This document shows positions 9,338 to 17,246 of a stretch of DNA of 64,000 bases, piece by piece. Every line of letters begins with the position of its first letter. Positions within the stretch are counted from its first letter, which is position 1. The DNA is from Pseudogracilibacillus sp037072025 (GTDB taxonomy: Bacteria > Bacillota > Bacilli > Bacillales > Amphibacillaceae). The notes beneath the pieces were generated by a model. That model had not been told where the DNA came from and ran no database searches. It saw only the letters and a program-made list of their open reading frames with translations. The position numbers were made by a program, and so were the translations under genes. The DNA is taken from the NCBI RefSeq assembly GCF_037072025.1, contig NZ_JAXHDD010000017.1, positions 12,165 to 76,164 on the forward strand. Direction: 5' to 3'.

Positions 9338-10783
9338 ATGCCAAGATTAGTAAATGATGAGTTAACTAAATTAGTAGAACAATTAACTACATATAAAGAA
9401 AATTTATCTTTATCAGTTTATGAGCATTATAAAACAGCCTTGGTGCTTTCTAAAACGATTAATCTGCGCGGAAAAGCCGGGGATGTATTGAAAGAGTATA
9501 TCAATGTTTCTCATATTAACTTAACGCAAAAGATTATTAATGTGATTGCAGAAATTACTGAAGTAGCGGAAAAAATGAAAAGGGAATTCTCTAACTTTGA
9601 ATCAGCTTCATATGGTATTGTAGGTTCAGGGACACTAGATAATGTTCACAAACAAATGAAACGCATGAATGACCGTTTCACAGATATAGATGACACGGCG
9701 GGACAGCTATTATATAAAGCTTCTGAATTTATTAGTACGACAAGTTTAGGTACGAGCGATGTTACTACTGCTTATACGGAGATATTTGACCATATTAAAA
9801 AAACGAAGACAGGGTTGGAAGAAACAGATAGTAGTTTAAAAGCAGACCTTGATCATTTAATTACCCGAGTTTATGAATTGCAGACACATATTTTTGAATT
9901 AAGTGAAACTTTTCGAGATAAAAATGGTATAAAATATAGTAAATTAAATGAGATTCCAAATCAAGAGTGGTACACGGTAGAAAATAATCATGCGTTTCAA
10001 GAAATGCAAGATGATGATCCATTTGTATATCATGCAGGTCATGCCTCTATGGCAGAAGGACAGTGGGTAGCTGGAACAAGTGATACGAATTATATAGCTG
10101 CTTCAGGTTATGCTGTTGGAGCAGAGGGAGAATTAACTAAGTCTGGTACTATATTTAGTAAAACTAATGATCCATTTAGTATAGATGGGCAAGGGGAAGC
10201 AGCGTTACTTAGTGGAAGTGTACAAGGGGAAACTTTAGGTGGGTATGGAAATTTAGATGCTTCTGGTCAAGTTTTGGGAGCGGATGGCAACTTCCACTTT
10301 GGATCTGACGGTTTTGATGCTGAAGGAAAAGTAGCGGTAATAGAGGCAGAAGGATCAGCGATGGTGGGAACGGATAACTTTAATGGATATGTTTCAGGTC
10401 ATGCGGAAGCTTTAACAGCGAAAGGGCATGCACGTTTCACCTTACCAGAGGATCAAGATGGCGATATTAAAATTGGTCTCGGAGGGAAGGCTCAAGGTGC
10501 AACTGCAGGTGTTGAAGGCGGTCTGTCTCTATTTGAAGTCGATAGTCCTAGTTACTCATATGAGGACGGAAAAGGTACTAATAAGAAATCGATGTTAGGT
10601 ATAGAAGGAGGCGTCAATATTGGTCCACAAGTTGGCGCTGGCGTTGATTTCCAAAGTAAGACAGTCTATTCAAATAATTTGTTAAATGTTCGGGCAACGG
10701 AAATAGATGTTGATTTGAAATTATTTATTGGATTGAAAGCTTCGTTATCTGTACCTACTATACAGTTGAAATGGCCATGGTAA
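9338..10783 (+). CDS. LXG-domain type VII secretion effector
   Basis: 481 residues from ATG 9338 (TTG 9329 is in frame and overlaps the previous stop). Residues 1 to about 200 are a long helical LXG domain; the signature Leu-x-Gly is in INLRGKAGDVLKEY near residue 40. After a linker (residues about 200-240) the C-terminal half is unusual: acidic, Gly/Ala/Ser-rich, with recurring short units such as GSVQGETLGGYGNLDASGQV and GVEGGLSLF, and a hydrophobic ending with KWPW. No nuclease, deaminase or ADP-ribosylase motif is seen. The Gly-rich alternating pattern suggests beta repeats or a membrane-active domain, by inference. It is surrounded by typical LXG partners. No type VII apparatus genes are in the window. 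Confidence 0.8.
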   Translation: MPRLVNDELTKLVEQLTTYKENLSLSVYEHYKTALVLSKTINLRGKAGDVLKEYINVSHINLTQKIINVIAEITEVAEKMKREFSNFESASYGIVGSGTLDNVHKQMKRMNDRFTDIDDTAGQLLYKASEFISTTSLGTSDVTTAYTEIFDHIKKTKTGLEETDSSLKADLDHLITRVYELQTHIFELSETFRDKNGIKYSKLNEIPNQEWYTVENNHAFQEMQDDDPFVYHAGHASMAEGQWVAGTSDTNYIAASGYAVGAEGELTKSGTIFSKTNDPFSIDGQGEAALLSGSVQGETLGGYGNLDASGQVLGADGNFHFGSDGFDAEGKVAVIEAEGSAMVGTDNFNGYVSGHAEALTAKGHARFTLPEDQDGDIKIGLGGKAQGATAGVEGGLSLFEVDSPSYSYEDGKGTNKKSMLGIEGGVNIGPQVGAGVDFQSKTVYSNNLLNVRATEIDVDLKLFIGLKASLSVPTIQLKWPW

Positions 10784-10807
10784 TATTGATTAAGGAGGAG
10801 TTTGTAG

Positions 10808-11227
10808 ATGGGCGAAAGAGCCGAATTACAACAACAATATTCTGCCAAACAATCGGAACTTAATGTATGTTATGTAGAATTAAACTCTTTAGAAGACCGA
10901 ATCAATCGACTAGAAGCGTTGAAAAAGGAATTCGTTACATTGAAAACTGATGCAAATCAACTAAAACAAGATTTAACGATGGAAACTTTTCAATTTCATG
11001 AATATTGGCAAGGGCAGTTGTTTGGAGAATATGAACGCTTACTTGCAGCTAATCTAATTCATGATGGGATGACCACATATATTAAAAACATAGATACAAA
11101 TTTAGATGAACTGAATAATGAGTTAATGCGTTTGCAAAATGAAGTGTATAGTACAGAAGGAATCATTGGAAGTATTAAATCATCGTTAAATTGGTTAACA
11201 ACTAAAATCGAAAATCTCATAAATTAA
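10808..11227 (+). CDS. YwqH-like coiled-coil protein (DUF5082 type)
   Basis: 139 residues, almost entirely helical and coiled coil (QQQYSAKQSELNVCYVELNS at the start, LDELNNELMRLQNEVYSTEG later). In B. subtilis the YwqH protein of this type accompanies the LXG toxin YwqJ. In related systems such partners bind the LXG domain before secretion. It starts 25 bp after the effector stop with AAGGAGGAG. Being downstream rather than upstream of the effector is a variation on the ywqH-I-J order. It contains no WXG motif. Confidence 0.65.
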   Translation: MGERAELQQQYSAKQSELNVCYVELNSLEDRINRLEALKKEFVTLKTDANQLKQDLTMETFQFHEYWQGQLFGEYERLLAANLIHDGMTTYIKNIDTNLDELNNELMRLQNEVYSTEGIIGSIKSSLNWLTTKIENLIN

Positions 11228-11247
11228 TCATTTTGAAGGAGATATGC

Positions 11248-11703
11248 ATGAAAAAAATAAACATTGTATTAGCGAATGCCCATCAAGCGCAAGCCGAAAG
11301 GTCTGACATACAACGAGAGGTAAAAGACATTCAGAAGTTTTTCAATGAGAGAGATTTTTTGTTTAAACAAGGTACAGTTAATTTTGTATTAATTAGAGGT
11401 TTATATTCTCATATAGAGCGATCGTTGAATGTTGTTGGTGTTTTCGTTAATAAAGCAGAACACGTTATTAGTGGACTAGAAGCGGATCTCTCATTCCAAG
11501 TTAAAGACCAACCTGACGCAAAGCTGGCAGGTGTCGCCCTACAATTACCACCGTCGTTTTTAGGAGAAATTAAACCGAATGAGGGCTTTATCTTACATAT
11601 GAAAGTCCCAGTTCAAGGATTAACAAACGAAAAACAAGTGTACGAAGCTACGGAACTTTCAGGTACTTTGGCAAATGTAAAAATAGCTTATCCTACTGAA
11701 TAA
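11248..11703 (+). CDS. Unrecognised protein of the LXG cassette
   Basis: 151 residues starting at ATG 11248, with AAGGAG about seven bases upstream; an in-frame TTG at 11233 overlaps that ribosome binding site and is unlikely. The N-terminal 80 residues look helical (HQAQAERSDIQREVKDIQKF). The rest looks like beta structure with a proline-containing stretch (LQLPPSFLGEIKPNEGF). No signal peptide or membrane segment. I do not recognise the family. The tight spacing (20 bp after the YwqH-like gene) places it in the operon, as a third partner or a cytosolic immunity protein. Confidence 0.7.
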   Translation: MKKINIVLANAHQAQAERSDIQREVKDIQKFFNERDFLFKQGTVNFVLIRGLYSHIERSLNVVGVFVNKAEHVISGLEADLSFQVKDQPDAKLAGVALQLPPSFLGEIKPNEGFILHMKVPVQGLTNEKQVYEATELSGTLANVKIAYPTE

Positions 11704-11758
11704 AAGGTGTCTAAGCATCATAAGTAACGAACAGAATAAAAAGTAAGGGGAATTCTCA

Positions 11759-12364
11759 ATGAAAAAAATAGGATTTATGCTACTAATGGTACTACTAATC
11801 ATCGTATCCGCAGCATGTAGCAATACAGATGATATGAACGAAAATACAACTGGAGATAAAACAGAACCATCAGAAGCACAACAGGAAAATGATGATCAAG
11901 CTGAAGACGAAGCAGATGATAATGGAGAGACACTCACACTACAATTACTAAAAGCAGATGAAGAAAACGGAGAGACAATAGAAGGTCATAATATTTATAG
12001 TGAGTTAGATCAAATAGTAAAAGATAACCCGGATATGGGGGTAGCGAATGATTTCAGTGTGTTCGTTGTTAATGCAATTTACGATGACGAAGAAAATGCG
12101 AAACTTCTTCTATTAGCAATTAATCGTTTACCTGATCCAATTAAAAACTTATCATTTAATTACACTCTCGGAACAGAAGATGGAGAATATGTTTTTGAGA
12201 ATCAACATGTTACAATGGATGAAGAAACAGCTGGCGTGTTACAACCTAATAGTACATTTCCATTAGTCTTATCCATTACACCAGAACAAGATGAAGTTTT
12301 GAAAAAGATAGATGAAAATAATCAAGTGGTTAAAATAGAAGATTTCGAGTTTGAGACAGAATAA
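11759..12364 (+). CDS. Lipoprotein at the end of the LXG cassette
   Basis: 201 residues. The signal peptide ends in a lipobox VSAAC with the lipidated Cys near residue 20, followed by an acidic low-complexity linker rich in Asp, Glu and Asn. A folded domain with an FSVFVVNAIYDDEENAKLLL core follows. It would sit on the outer face of the membrane. The family is not recognised. It lies 55 bp after the previous gene with its own AAGGGG site and just ahead of a terminator, so it may close the operon. An immunity role against a membrane-acting effector is a hypothesis from position only. Confidence 0.75.
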   Translation: MKKIGFMLLMVLLIIVSAACSNTDDMNENTTGDKTEPSEAQQENDDQAEDEADDNGETLTLQLLKADEENGETIEGHNIYSELDQIVKDNPDMGVANDFSVFVVNAIYDDEENAKLLLLAINRLPDPIKNLSFNYTLGTEDGEYVFENQHVTMDEETAGVLQPNSTFPLVLSITPEQDEVLKKIDENNQVVKIEDFEFETE

Positions 12365-12383
12365 AAAATATTCCTTATGAATA

Positions 12384-12420
12384 AAACAGCCCTCTATGTT
12401 ATGTAGAGAGGCTGTTTTTG
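12384..12420 (+). terminator. Rho-independent terminator after the LXG cassette
   Basis: AACAGCCCTCTAT pairs with ATGTAGAGAGGCTGTT across a short loop and is followed by TTTTT. It closes the plus-strand operon 20 bp after the lipoprotein gene. Confidence 0.85.
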
Positions 12421-12428
12421 CATTCCCT

Positions 12429-12833
12429 TTAGCGTCTTCTATATATTTTTACCGAACACTCCCCTTTTTTAGCTTTATTTCCTTCAAAAAAAATTATCGG
12501 TTTAAAACGTCTAAACGAGATAATTTCACTACCTTCTTTTCTAGAATTGGTTTCTACTTTTAGTCGATCATCTAAAGTGAAAGCAATCTTCCCTTCCTCT
12601 GTTTCTAATCGATATACTACCTCATATTGTCTTTTGGGAAATACAAATAGACTATGCATAACGGAGGTATCAAATATTTTAAACTTCACTTTTGCACTTT
12701 TTAAACCGAAATATGTAGAAATGTGCATCTTTTTTCTCGATTCTTTCACAATATATATAACGAAAAAAATGATGACAGCAAAAATAAGTAATCCGAAAAA
12801 AATCGGAAAAAAGTATAATTCCCAATTTTCCAT
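12429..12833 (-). CDS. Single-pass membrane protein, unknown function
   Basis: 134 residues. One strong membrane segment at about residues 7-30 (YFFPIFFGLLIFAVIIFFVI), then a basic cytosolic-looking domain with beta character ending in KIYRRR. No family recognised. It is convergent with the LXG cassette and separated from it by the terminator. It is followed on its own upstream side by the LysR gene. Start ATG 12833 has a GGGAG motif upstream. Confidence 0.6.
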   Translation of the reverse strand: MENWELYFFPIFFGLLIFAVIIFFVIYIVKESRKKMHISTYFGLKSAKVKFKIFDTSVMHSLFVFPKRQYEVVYRLETEEGKIAFTLDDRLKVETNSRKEGSEIISFRRFKPIIFFEGNKAKKGECSVKIYRRR

Positions 12834-12899
12834 GGCTGAAACTCCCTTCTATTAAAATGATTTTAAAACATACTGGATTATACACTCCTTTCTATGGAA

Positions 12900-13799
12900 T
12901 CATCTTATATTTCCCTCATACACTTTAAATGTTTCACGGGTTAATTCTATAAAAGCCTCTAACGGAGGTGTCATCCGTTTATCCTTATGCCAAGCAATTT
13001 GAGTATAAAGTGGCGATAAAGCAACATTCCACGCTAATGTTTTCATTCTCCCCTCTTCAAGTTCATTTTTTACTACCATTTCAGGTAGTAAAGCTATACC
13101 CAATCCTGCAATCACACATTGTTTAATGGCTTCTATACTTGCAAATTCAATTTGATCCAATGGATATATCTCCAAAGAATGCAGTGCTTCTTTGAACATA
13201 TTTCGATAAGAACAGCCAGACTCAGTTAGTAAGAGTGTCCCATCCTTCAGATCTCGCGTGGAAAAATTCGAATGAAACGGATGGGTTGGTGCTACTACCA
13301 ATTTTAAATCTTCTTTAATAAGTTCCTCCACCTTTAGCGAACCCTCAGGCTTTCTTCTATCCATAATAAAAGCGACATCCAATAACCCATCCATCAATTG
13401 TCTTCTCGCCATATCATCTGAATGTGCAGGTTTAAATACTAATTTTATTTTTGGAAATGCTGCCTTAAATTCTTGAAGAATCGCAGGTAACCGATAAGTC
13501 AATTGACTTTCTTGCGCACCTATCGTGAGAATACCGGAAATTTCTTTTCCATTTGCTGATGTAATGGCTTCTTCACTTAATTGAATTATTTTTTCAGCAT
13601 ACACTTTGAATTGATAACCGGCATCTGTCAAAATCAGTCTTTTACCCAAACGGTCAAATAAAGGTTTTCCAATTTCCTCCTCAAGCGTTTTTATTTGAGC
13701 TGTTACACTTGATTGTGCAAAATTTAATATTTTTGCGGTTTTAGTAAAGTTTAAATTAGTAGCAGCTATTTTAAAAGTAATCAGTTGCTTGATATCCAA
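12900..13799 (-). CDS. ywqM: LysR-family regulator (YwqM-like)
   Basis: 299 residues with the LysR helix-turn-helix at about 1-60 (NFTKTAKILNFAQSSVTAQI) and a periplasmic-binding-like effector domain from about residue 88 (LTIGAQESQLTYRLP). It is divergent from the flavin reductase gene, with a 127-bp shared control region. B. subtilis has the same pair (ywqM regulator, ywqN reductase) just past its ywqHIJK LXG genes, so the symbol is supported by order as well as type. It likely activates the reductase in response to an unknown small molecule. Confidence 0.8.
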   Translation of the reverse strand: MDIKQLITFKIAATNLNFTKTAKILNFAQSSVTAQIKTLEEEIGKPLFDRLGKRLILTDAGYQFKVYAEKIIQLSEEAITSANGKEISGILTIGAQESQLTYRLPAILQEFKAAFPKIKLVFKPAHSDDMARRQLMDGLLDVAFIMDRRKPEGSLKVEELIKEDLKLVVAPTHPFHSNFSTRDLKDGTLLLTESGCSYRNMFKEALHSLEIYPLDQIEFASIEAIKQCVIAGLGIALLPEMVVKNELEEGRMKTLAWNVALSPLYTQIAWHKDKRMTPPLEAFIELTRETFKVYEGNIR

Positions 13800-13816
13800 A
13801 TATATTCACCTCACTA

Positions 13817-13850
13817 ATCGATATTATTGATTGATTTAATCGAAATAATC
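13817..13850. promoter_or_regulatory. Candidate LysR binding sites in divergent promoter
   Basis: Two adjacent interrupted palindromes lie between the divergent genes: ATC-N9-GAT at 13817-13831 (which contains the T-N11-A core) and GATT-N10-AATC at 13833-13850. Paired sites close to the regulator start are typical of LysR autoregulation and target activation. AT-richness lowers certainty. Confidence 0.5.
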
Positions 13851-13926
13851 CGTTTTATTGTTCCGTGCGTACATTATATAATAATTACTAGAGGAATCTC
13901 AATTCAACAACATGGAGGAATAAACA

Positions 13927-14475
13927 ATGACAATCGCAGTTATACACGGTGGTGGCCGTCCAAATGGAAATACAGAGACTTTAACAAAATTAGTAACACA
14001 AAATTTATCGGTGGAAGAGGTGTATCTAAAAAAATATTTCATTAAACCTATTATCGATAAACGACATGCGGAAGAGGGATTTCCGGAAATAAATGATGAT
14101 TACAACTCTATCATCGATCGCATTCTTAAGCATGAAATTATTATTTTTTCAACCCCCATTTATTGGTATAGCATGACAGCAACCATGAAAAAATTTATCG
14201 ACCGATGGTCACAAACATTAAGGGATAAAAATTATCCGCATTTTAAGGAACAGATGAAGCAAAAAAAAGCCTTTGTCATTGCGGTAGGTGGAGATAATCC
14301 ATATATTAAAGGGTTACCTATGATTCAACAATTTCAACATATTTTTGATTTTATTGGAATCCAATTTGAGGGATATATTATCGGGGATGCAAACAGAACA
14401 GATGAGGTAACTAAGGATCCAAGAGCAGTTTCTACGGCGAAAAACCTTCGTGATACATTACAAACGTACCTCTAG
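13927..14475 (+). CDS. ywqN: NAD(P)H-dependent FMN oxidoreductase (YwqN-like)
   Basis: 182-residue flavodoxin-fold protein. The phosphate-binding loop GGGRPNGNTETL is at residues 8-19, and the FMN isoalloxazine contact STPIYWYSMTATMKKFIDR is near residues 75-95, both classic for this family. It reduces flavin or quinone-like substrates with NAD(P)H in the cytosol; the physiological substrate is unknown. It starts at ATG 13927 with GGAGG upstream, and is divergent from the LysR gene. A decayed cousin of the same family is found at 21775-21837. Confidence 0.85.
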   Translation: MTIAVIHGGGRPNGNTETLTKLVTQNLSVEEVYLKKYFIKPIIDKRHAEEGFPEINDDYNSIIDRILKHEIIIFSTPIYWYSMTATMKKFIDRWSQTLRDKNYPHFKEQMKQKKAFVIAVGGDNPYIKGLPMIQQFQHIFDFIGIQFEGYIIGDANRTDEVTKDPRAVSTAKNLRDTLQTYL

Positions 14476-14736
14476 TTTAAAGCCATATTAAAAGGATTAG
14501 CCATATGCTTAGTTAAAAATTTTCTATTTAGTATGAAAAGAGAGCAATTGAATACTATATCCAATCAAGTTACCTAAGTTGTTTTTAAATCAATTTGCTA
14601 TGGCTGTTTTGATTCTGTTTTGATTTCTAAAAGGTTTATAATACTTTATGCATCCATTTGATAAAATAATGAAAAGAGTTAAAAGAACTAATGGTCTGCA
14701 ACCACCCTTTCTAAGAAACAATTTATAATTGAACAA

Positions 14737-14777
14737 AAAATAGCGTGCCAATTCATTTTATATATTGCACGCTATTT
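14737..14777 (-). terminator. Terminator downstream of the DUF4352-type lipoprotein gene
   Basis: AAATAGCGTGC pairs with GCACGCTATTT across an AT-rich loop. On the minus strand the stem is followed by TTTTTT, and it lies 23 bp past the stop at 14800. The plus-strand side is also T-rich, so it may act in both directions. Confidence 0.8.
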
Positions 14778-14799
14778 CTTTATTTTTTCAACACCAGCA

Positions 14800-15477
14800 T
14801 TATTTTCTAGCTTCTTCAGCAGTAATTGTCCACATTACATCATTACTTGTTCCTGCCGCTACAACACCTGGGTTTTGTCTGAAATAATATTCTTCAGCAG
14901 TATATACATCTGCAATGAATTGCGTATTTCTTTCTTCTCCTGGAACTAATTCACCTTCAAAGTCGTCAATACTTTCATAGGCTTCGGCATTATTATGATT
15001 ATTTGAGCCTTCAAGCATATCGGTGATTCCAAGACTAGACATAATGTCTTCAGCGTTCAATGGTTTATCATCTACATTTTTAAAAGTTAAATCTAACACA
15101 ATTAATTGTTCAAGTTCTGTTGATACGCCATCTAACTCCGATCCAACAATTTCTGCAGCATTGACTGTAAGTTTATATGTTCCAATTGACGTTTGGACAG
15201 TAGCAGTTTCTCCAATCTTTAAATCTGTTTGATCTTCTTCCATCACTTTAAAAAGACCATCGCTTGAATCTGAAGAATCATCATTTTCTGCTTCAATATC
15301 CTTTGCTTCTTCAGTAGAATTTTCGATATTACCTTCTGTTTCCTCTACTGGATCCGTTGTTTCACTCTCAGTATCCTGTTCATTTCCCTCCGCAGAGTCA
15401 CCCTCATCACTGCATGCGATTAAAAACATACCTGTAATTAGTAGAGTAATCACTGTTGTTAATAGTATCTTTTTCAT
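14800..15477 (-). CDS. DUF4352-type lipoprotein
   Basis: About 225 residues from the Met at 15477, chosen because MKKILLTTVITLLITG starts a proper signal peptide; an upstream in-frame ATG at 15507 would put extra residues before it. The lipobox is LIAC. A long acidic linker (Glu/Asp/Ser/Thr) precedes a compact beta-rich domain with the KIGETATVQT and LIVLDLTFKNVDDKPLNAED pattern of DUF4352 immunoglobulin-like domains. These are cell-surface lipoproteins of unknown function common in Bacillaceae. It has its own terminator; it is convergent with ywqN. Confidence 0.75.
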   Translation of the reverse strand: MKKILLTTVITLLITGMFLIACSDEGDSAEGNEQDTESETTDPVEETEGNIENSTEEAKDIEAENDDSSDSSDGLFKVMEEDQTDLKIGETATVQTSIGTYKLTVNAAEIVGSELDGVSTELEQLIVLDLTFKNVDDKPLNAEDIMSSLGITDMLEGSNNHNNAEAYESIDDFEGELVPGEERNTQFIADVYTAEEYYFRQNPGVVAAGTSNDVMWTITAEEARK

Positions 15478-15507
15478 GGTTGTATCTCTCACTTTCATCG
15501 TTATCAT

Positions 15508-15910
15508 GTATTATTTATTTTTAAAAAATAATACTAAATTAAAATATGCTTTACTATCTACTCTACTATTTCTTTTTATTGTTTTCTACTAGTCACAATA
15601 ATTGTAATCTAAATTAAACAATAAATCAGGTGATGGTTCCTTTAAGTGTTAACATTTTAACCGTTTCTGGTAATATTACAATTAATTGAGTTGCGAATTT
15701 TAAAAACACTAACTGAAATATTTAAAGATTATTGGTGTCCTAAAAACCCTGATAAAACAGGGTTCTTATGACTAATTTGTGGATTGTGATCGACTAAGAA
15801 AAAATGGAGAGTACTTAAGTAAAGACTAAATTATGCCCTTCTATTTAACAATAGCTTTAGTAACCTCACTCTGTTTGTTCATTTGTATATAGTCCAGATT
15901 CCCAACTGTT
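15508..15910. other. Non-coding gap with one small hairpin
   Basis: About 400 bp with no supported gene. AACCCT-GATAAAAC-AGGGTT at 15745-15764 is a short stem-loop without a good T-run. The end of the stretch abuts repeat copy 3. Confidence 0.5.
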
Positions 15911-15912
15911 CC

Positions 15913-16076
15913 TTAACGTGCGTGTTCAAAAAGGAGGATAAAAAGGACCAAGAAGTTCGAGGTGGCGCAGTTTCGAGCAGCGGAATGTATGCATTTAGAT
16001 ACATGAGCGGCGGAGAAACATGCAACGAAGAAATTCGCAGTGTCATTTTTAATGGACTTTTTGAACATCCTCTTAA
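15913..16076. repeat. Interspersed repeat copy 3 (MITE-like, 164 bp)
   Basis: The shortest copy: left end GTGCGTGTTCAAAAAGGAGG, right end GGACTTTTTGAACATCCTC, flanked by CTTAACGT on both sides, a convincing 8-bp target duplication. The first 100 bp are almost identical to copy 2, including the hairpin TGTAT-GCATTTAG-ATACA. It ends with GAAATTCGCAGTGTCATT, related to the same place in copy 2. It could represent the minimal mobile unit. Confidence 0.8.
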
Positions 16077-16266
16077 CGTATCTTGAAAAACTTTTGACAA
16101 TAAACGGGACATCATGATTTACTGGAGTAGGAACAGAATCAGCGAAAAAAGAGAATACGAAACTAGGCACAGATTAGAATTAATCAAGGAAAAGTAATAG
16201 TAACGTCCCTTTTCCTAATTATTCAAAAGACTATTGGCAATGCACTGTTAAAGGGAGGGAGACAAC

Positions 16267-16611
16267 TTGGGAAAAAGAAAAACAAAAAAAGAATTAGCTA
16301 AACAAAGAAAATTACAAAAAGAACGGGCTGTGGCAAACCGAAAAAGAGAAGAAAACATCTTTTATAAGATTACTTCATTCTTAATGGATGCTTTGATAGA
16401 TATTTTTAAAGGCATAGTTATGTTAGTTTCCTCTTTGTTTATAGTAGGATCAAAAATCGTTAATATTATTGCTATACTTGTCCTGTTACTCCTATTGATG
16501 AATATCATCTATAGTGTCTCCAATGATGATGTTAATGGCATGTATGTCTCTATTATAGGAGTGGTCGTGCTTGCTTCTGTGCTCTTTTTTATAAAAAGAA
16601 TTGATAAATAA
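16267..16611 (+). CDS. Small basic membrane protein, unknown function
   Basis: 114 residues from TTG 16267 behind AAAGGGAGGGAG. The first 30 residues are extremely Lys/Arg-rich (KRKTKKELAKQRKLQKERAV), then come hydrophobic stretches at about 45-80 and 88-108 that look like two or three membrane segments. No family recognised. It stands alone between repeat copy 3 and a broken lipoprotein gene. Confidence 0.65.
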   Translation: MGKRKTKKELAKQRKLQKERAVANRKREENIFYKITSFLMDALIDIFKGIVMLVSSLFIVGSKIVNIIAILVLLLLLMNIIYSVSNDDVNGMYVSIIGVVVLASVLFFIKRIDK

Positions 16612-16774
16612 ATTAATAATCTACTTCTTGAACTTCTCTAATCCCCACATTGTTATTTTTACCTTTTAATTTAATGGATTAAATAGTTTGCTCTCAAAGC
16701 AAAGTTGACAAACTAGATGAAAGTATTTAAATGTAGTATTAGGAAAAAATACATGTATGGAATGAGGTTTCAGC

Positions 16775-16989
16775 ATGAAGCAGTATCATTAATATTATTT
16801 GCAAGTATGTTGTTCGCTTTAGGAGCTTGTTCAAGCGACGATAATGAAGATCAATCATCGAATGCTTCTGATACCAATAACAGCCCAGAGGAAAGACAAG
16901 ATGAAGCATTTGATGATGCAACAAAAGAGATAGACTAAGAGGATCAAACAGAAGAACAAGCCGACGACAATTCGAAAGATCAGGCATAA
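16775..16989 (+). pseudogene. Broken small lipoprotein gene
   Basis: A ribosome binding site (GAGGTTTCAGC) leads to ATG 16775, but that frame stops after five codons. One base out of frame a full lipoprotein signal (SLILFASMLFALGAC) continues into an acidic tail. A TAA at 16936-16938 interrupts it, and the same frame then runs on for 16 more acidic codons to 16987-16989. So there is one frameshift near the start and one premature stop. The reading that joins an upstream ATG at 16717 is possible but gives an odd basic start. Confidence 0.6.
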
Positions 16990-17008
16990 CAATGCAATGA
17001 AAATAGAA

Positions 17009-17039
17009 AAGGAGAGCTGGAAAACAGGCAACTCTCCTT
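17009..17039 (+). terminator. Stem-loop after the broken lipoprotein gene
   Basis: AAGGAGAG pairs with CTCTCCTT around a short internal loop, 20 bp past the last in-frame stop. The T-tract is weak (CTACTACTC), so this is a probable but modest terminator. Confidence 0.55.
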
Positions 17040-17246
17040 CTACTACTCTACTTTAATGGTAGCAATTGTAAAACCTACATTTATATATCAAGGTTTTCAA
17101 TGACATTTATAGTTTTTGGTGGGGATGCTATATCATTATTGACATTTTTAACAGACCATTAAAATCAAATTGCTTAGAAGTCTCAGAGTAATATTTTGGA
17201 CTATGTTCATGTACACAAAATGGCGAATTTATTCTTCACTAAATTT

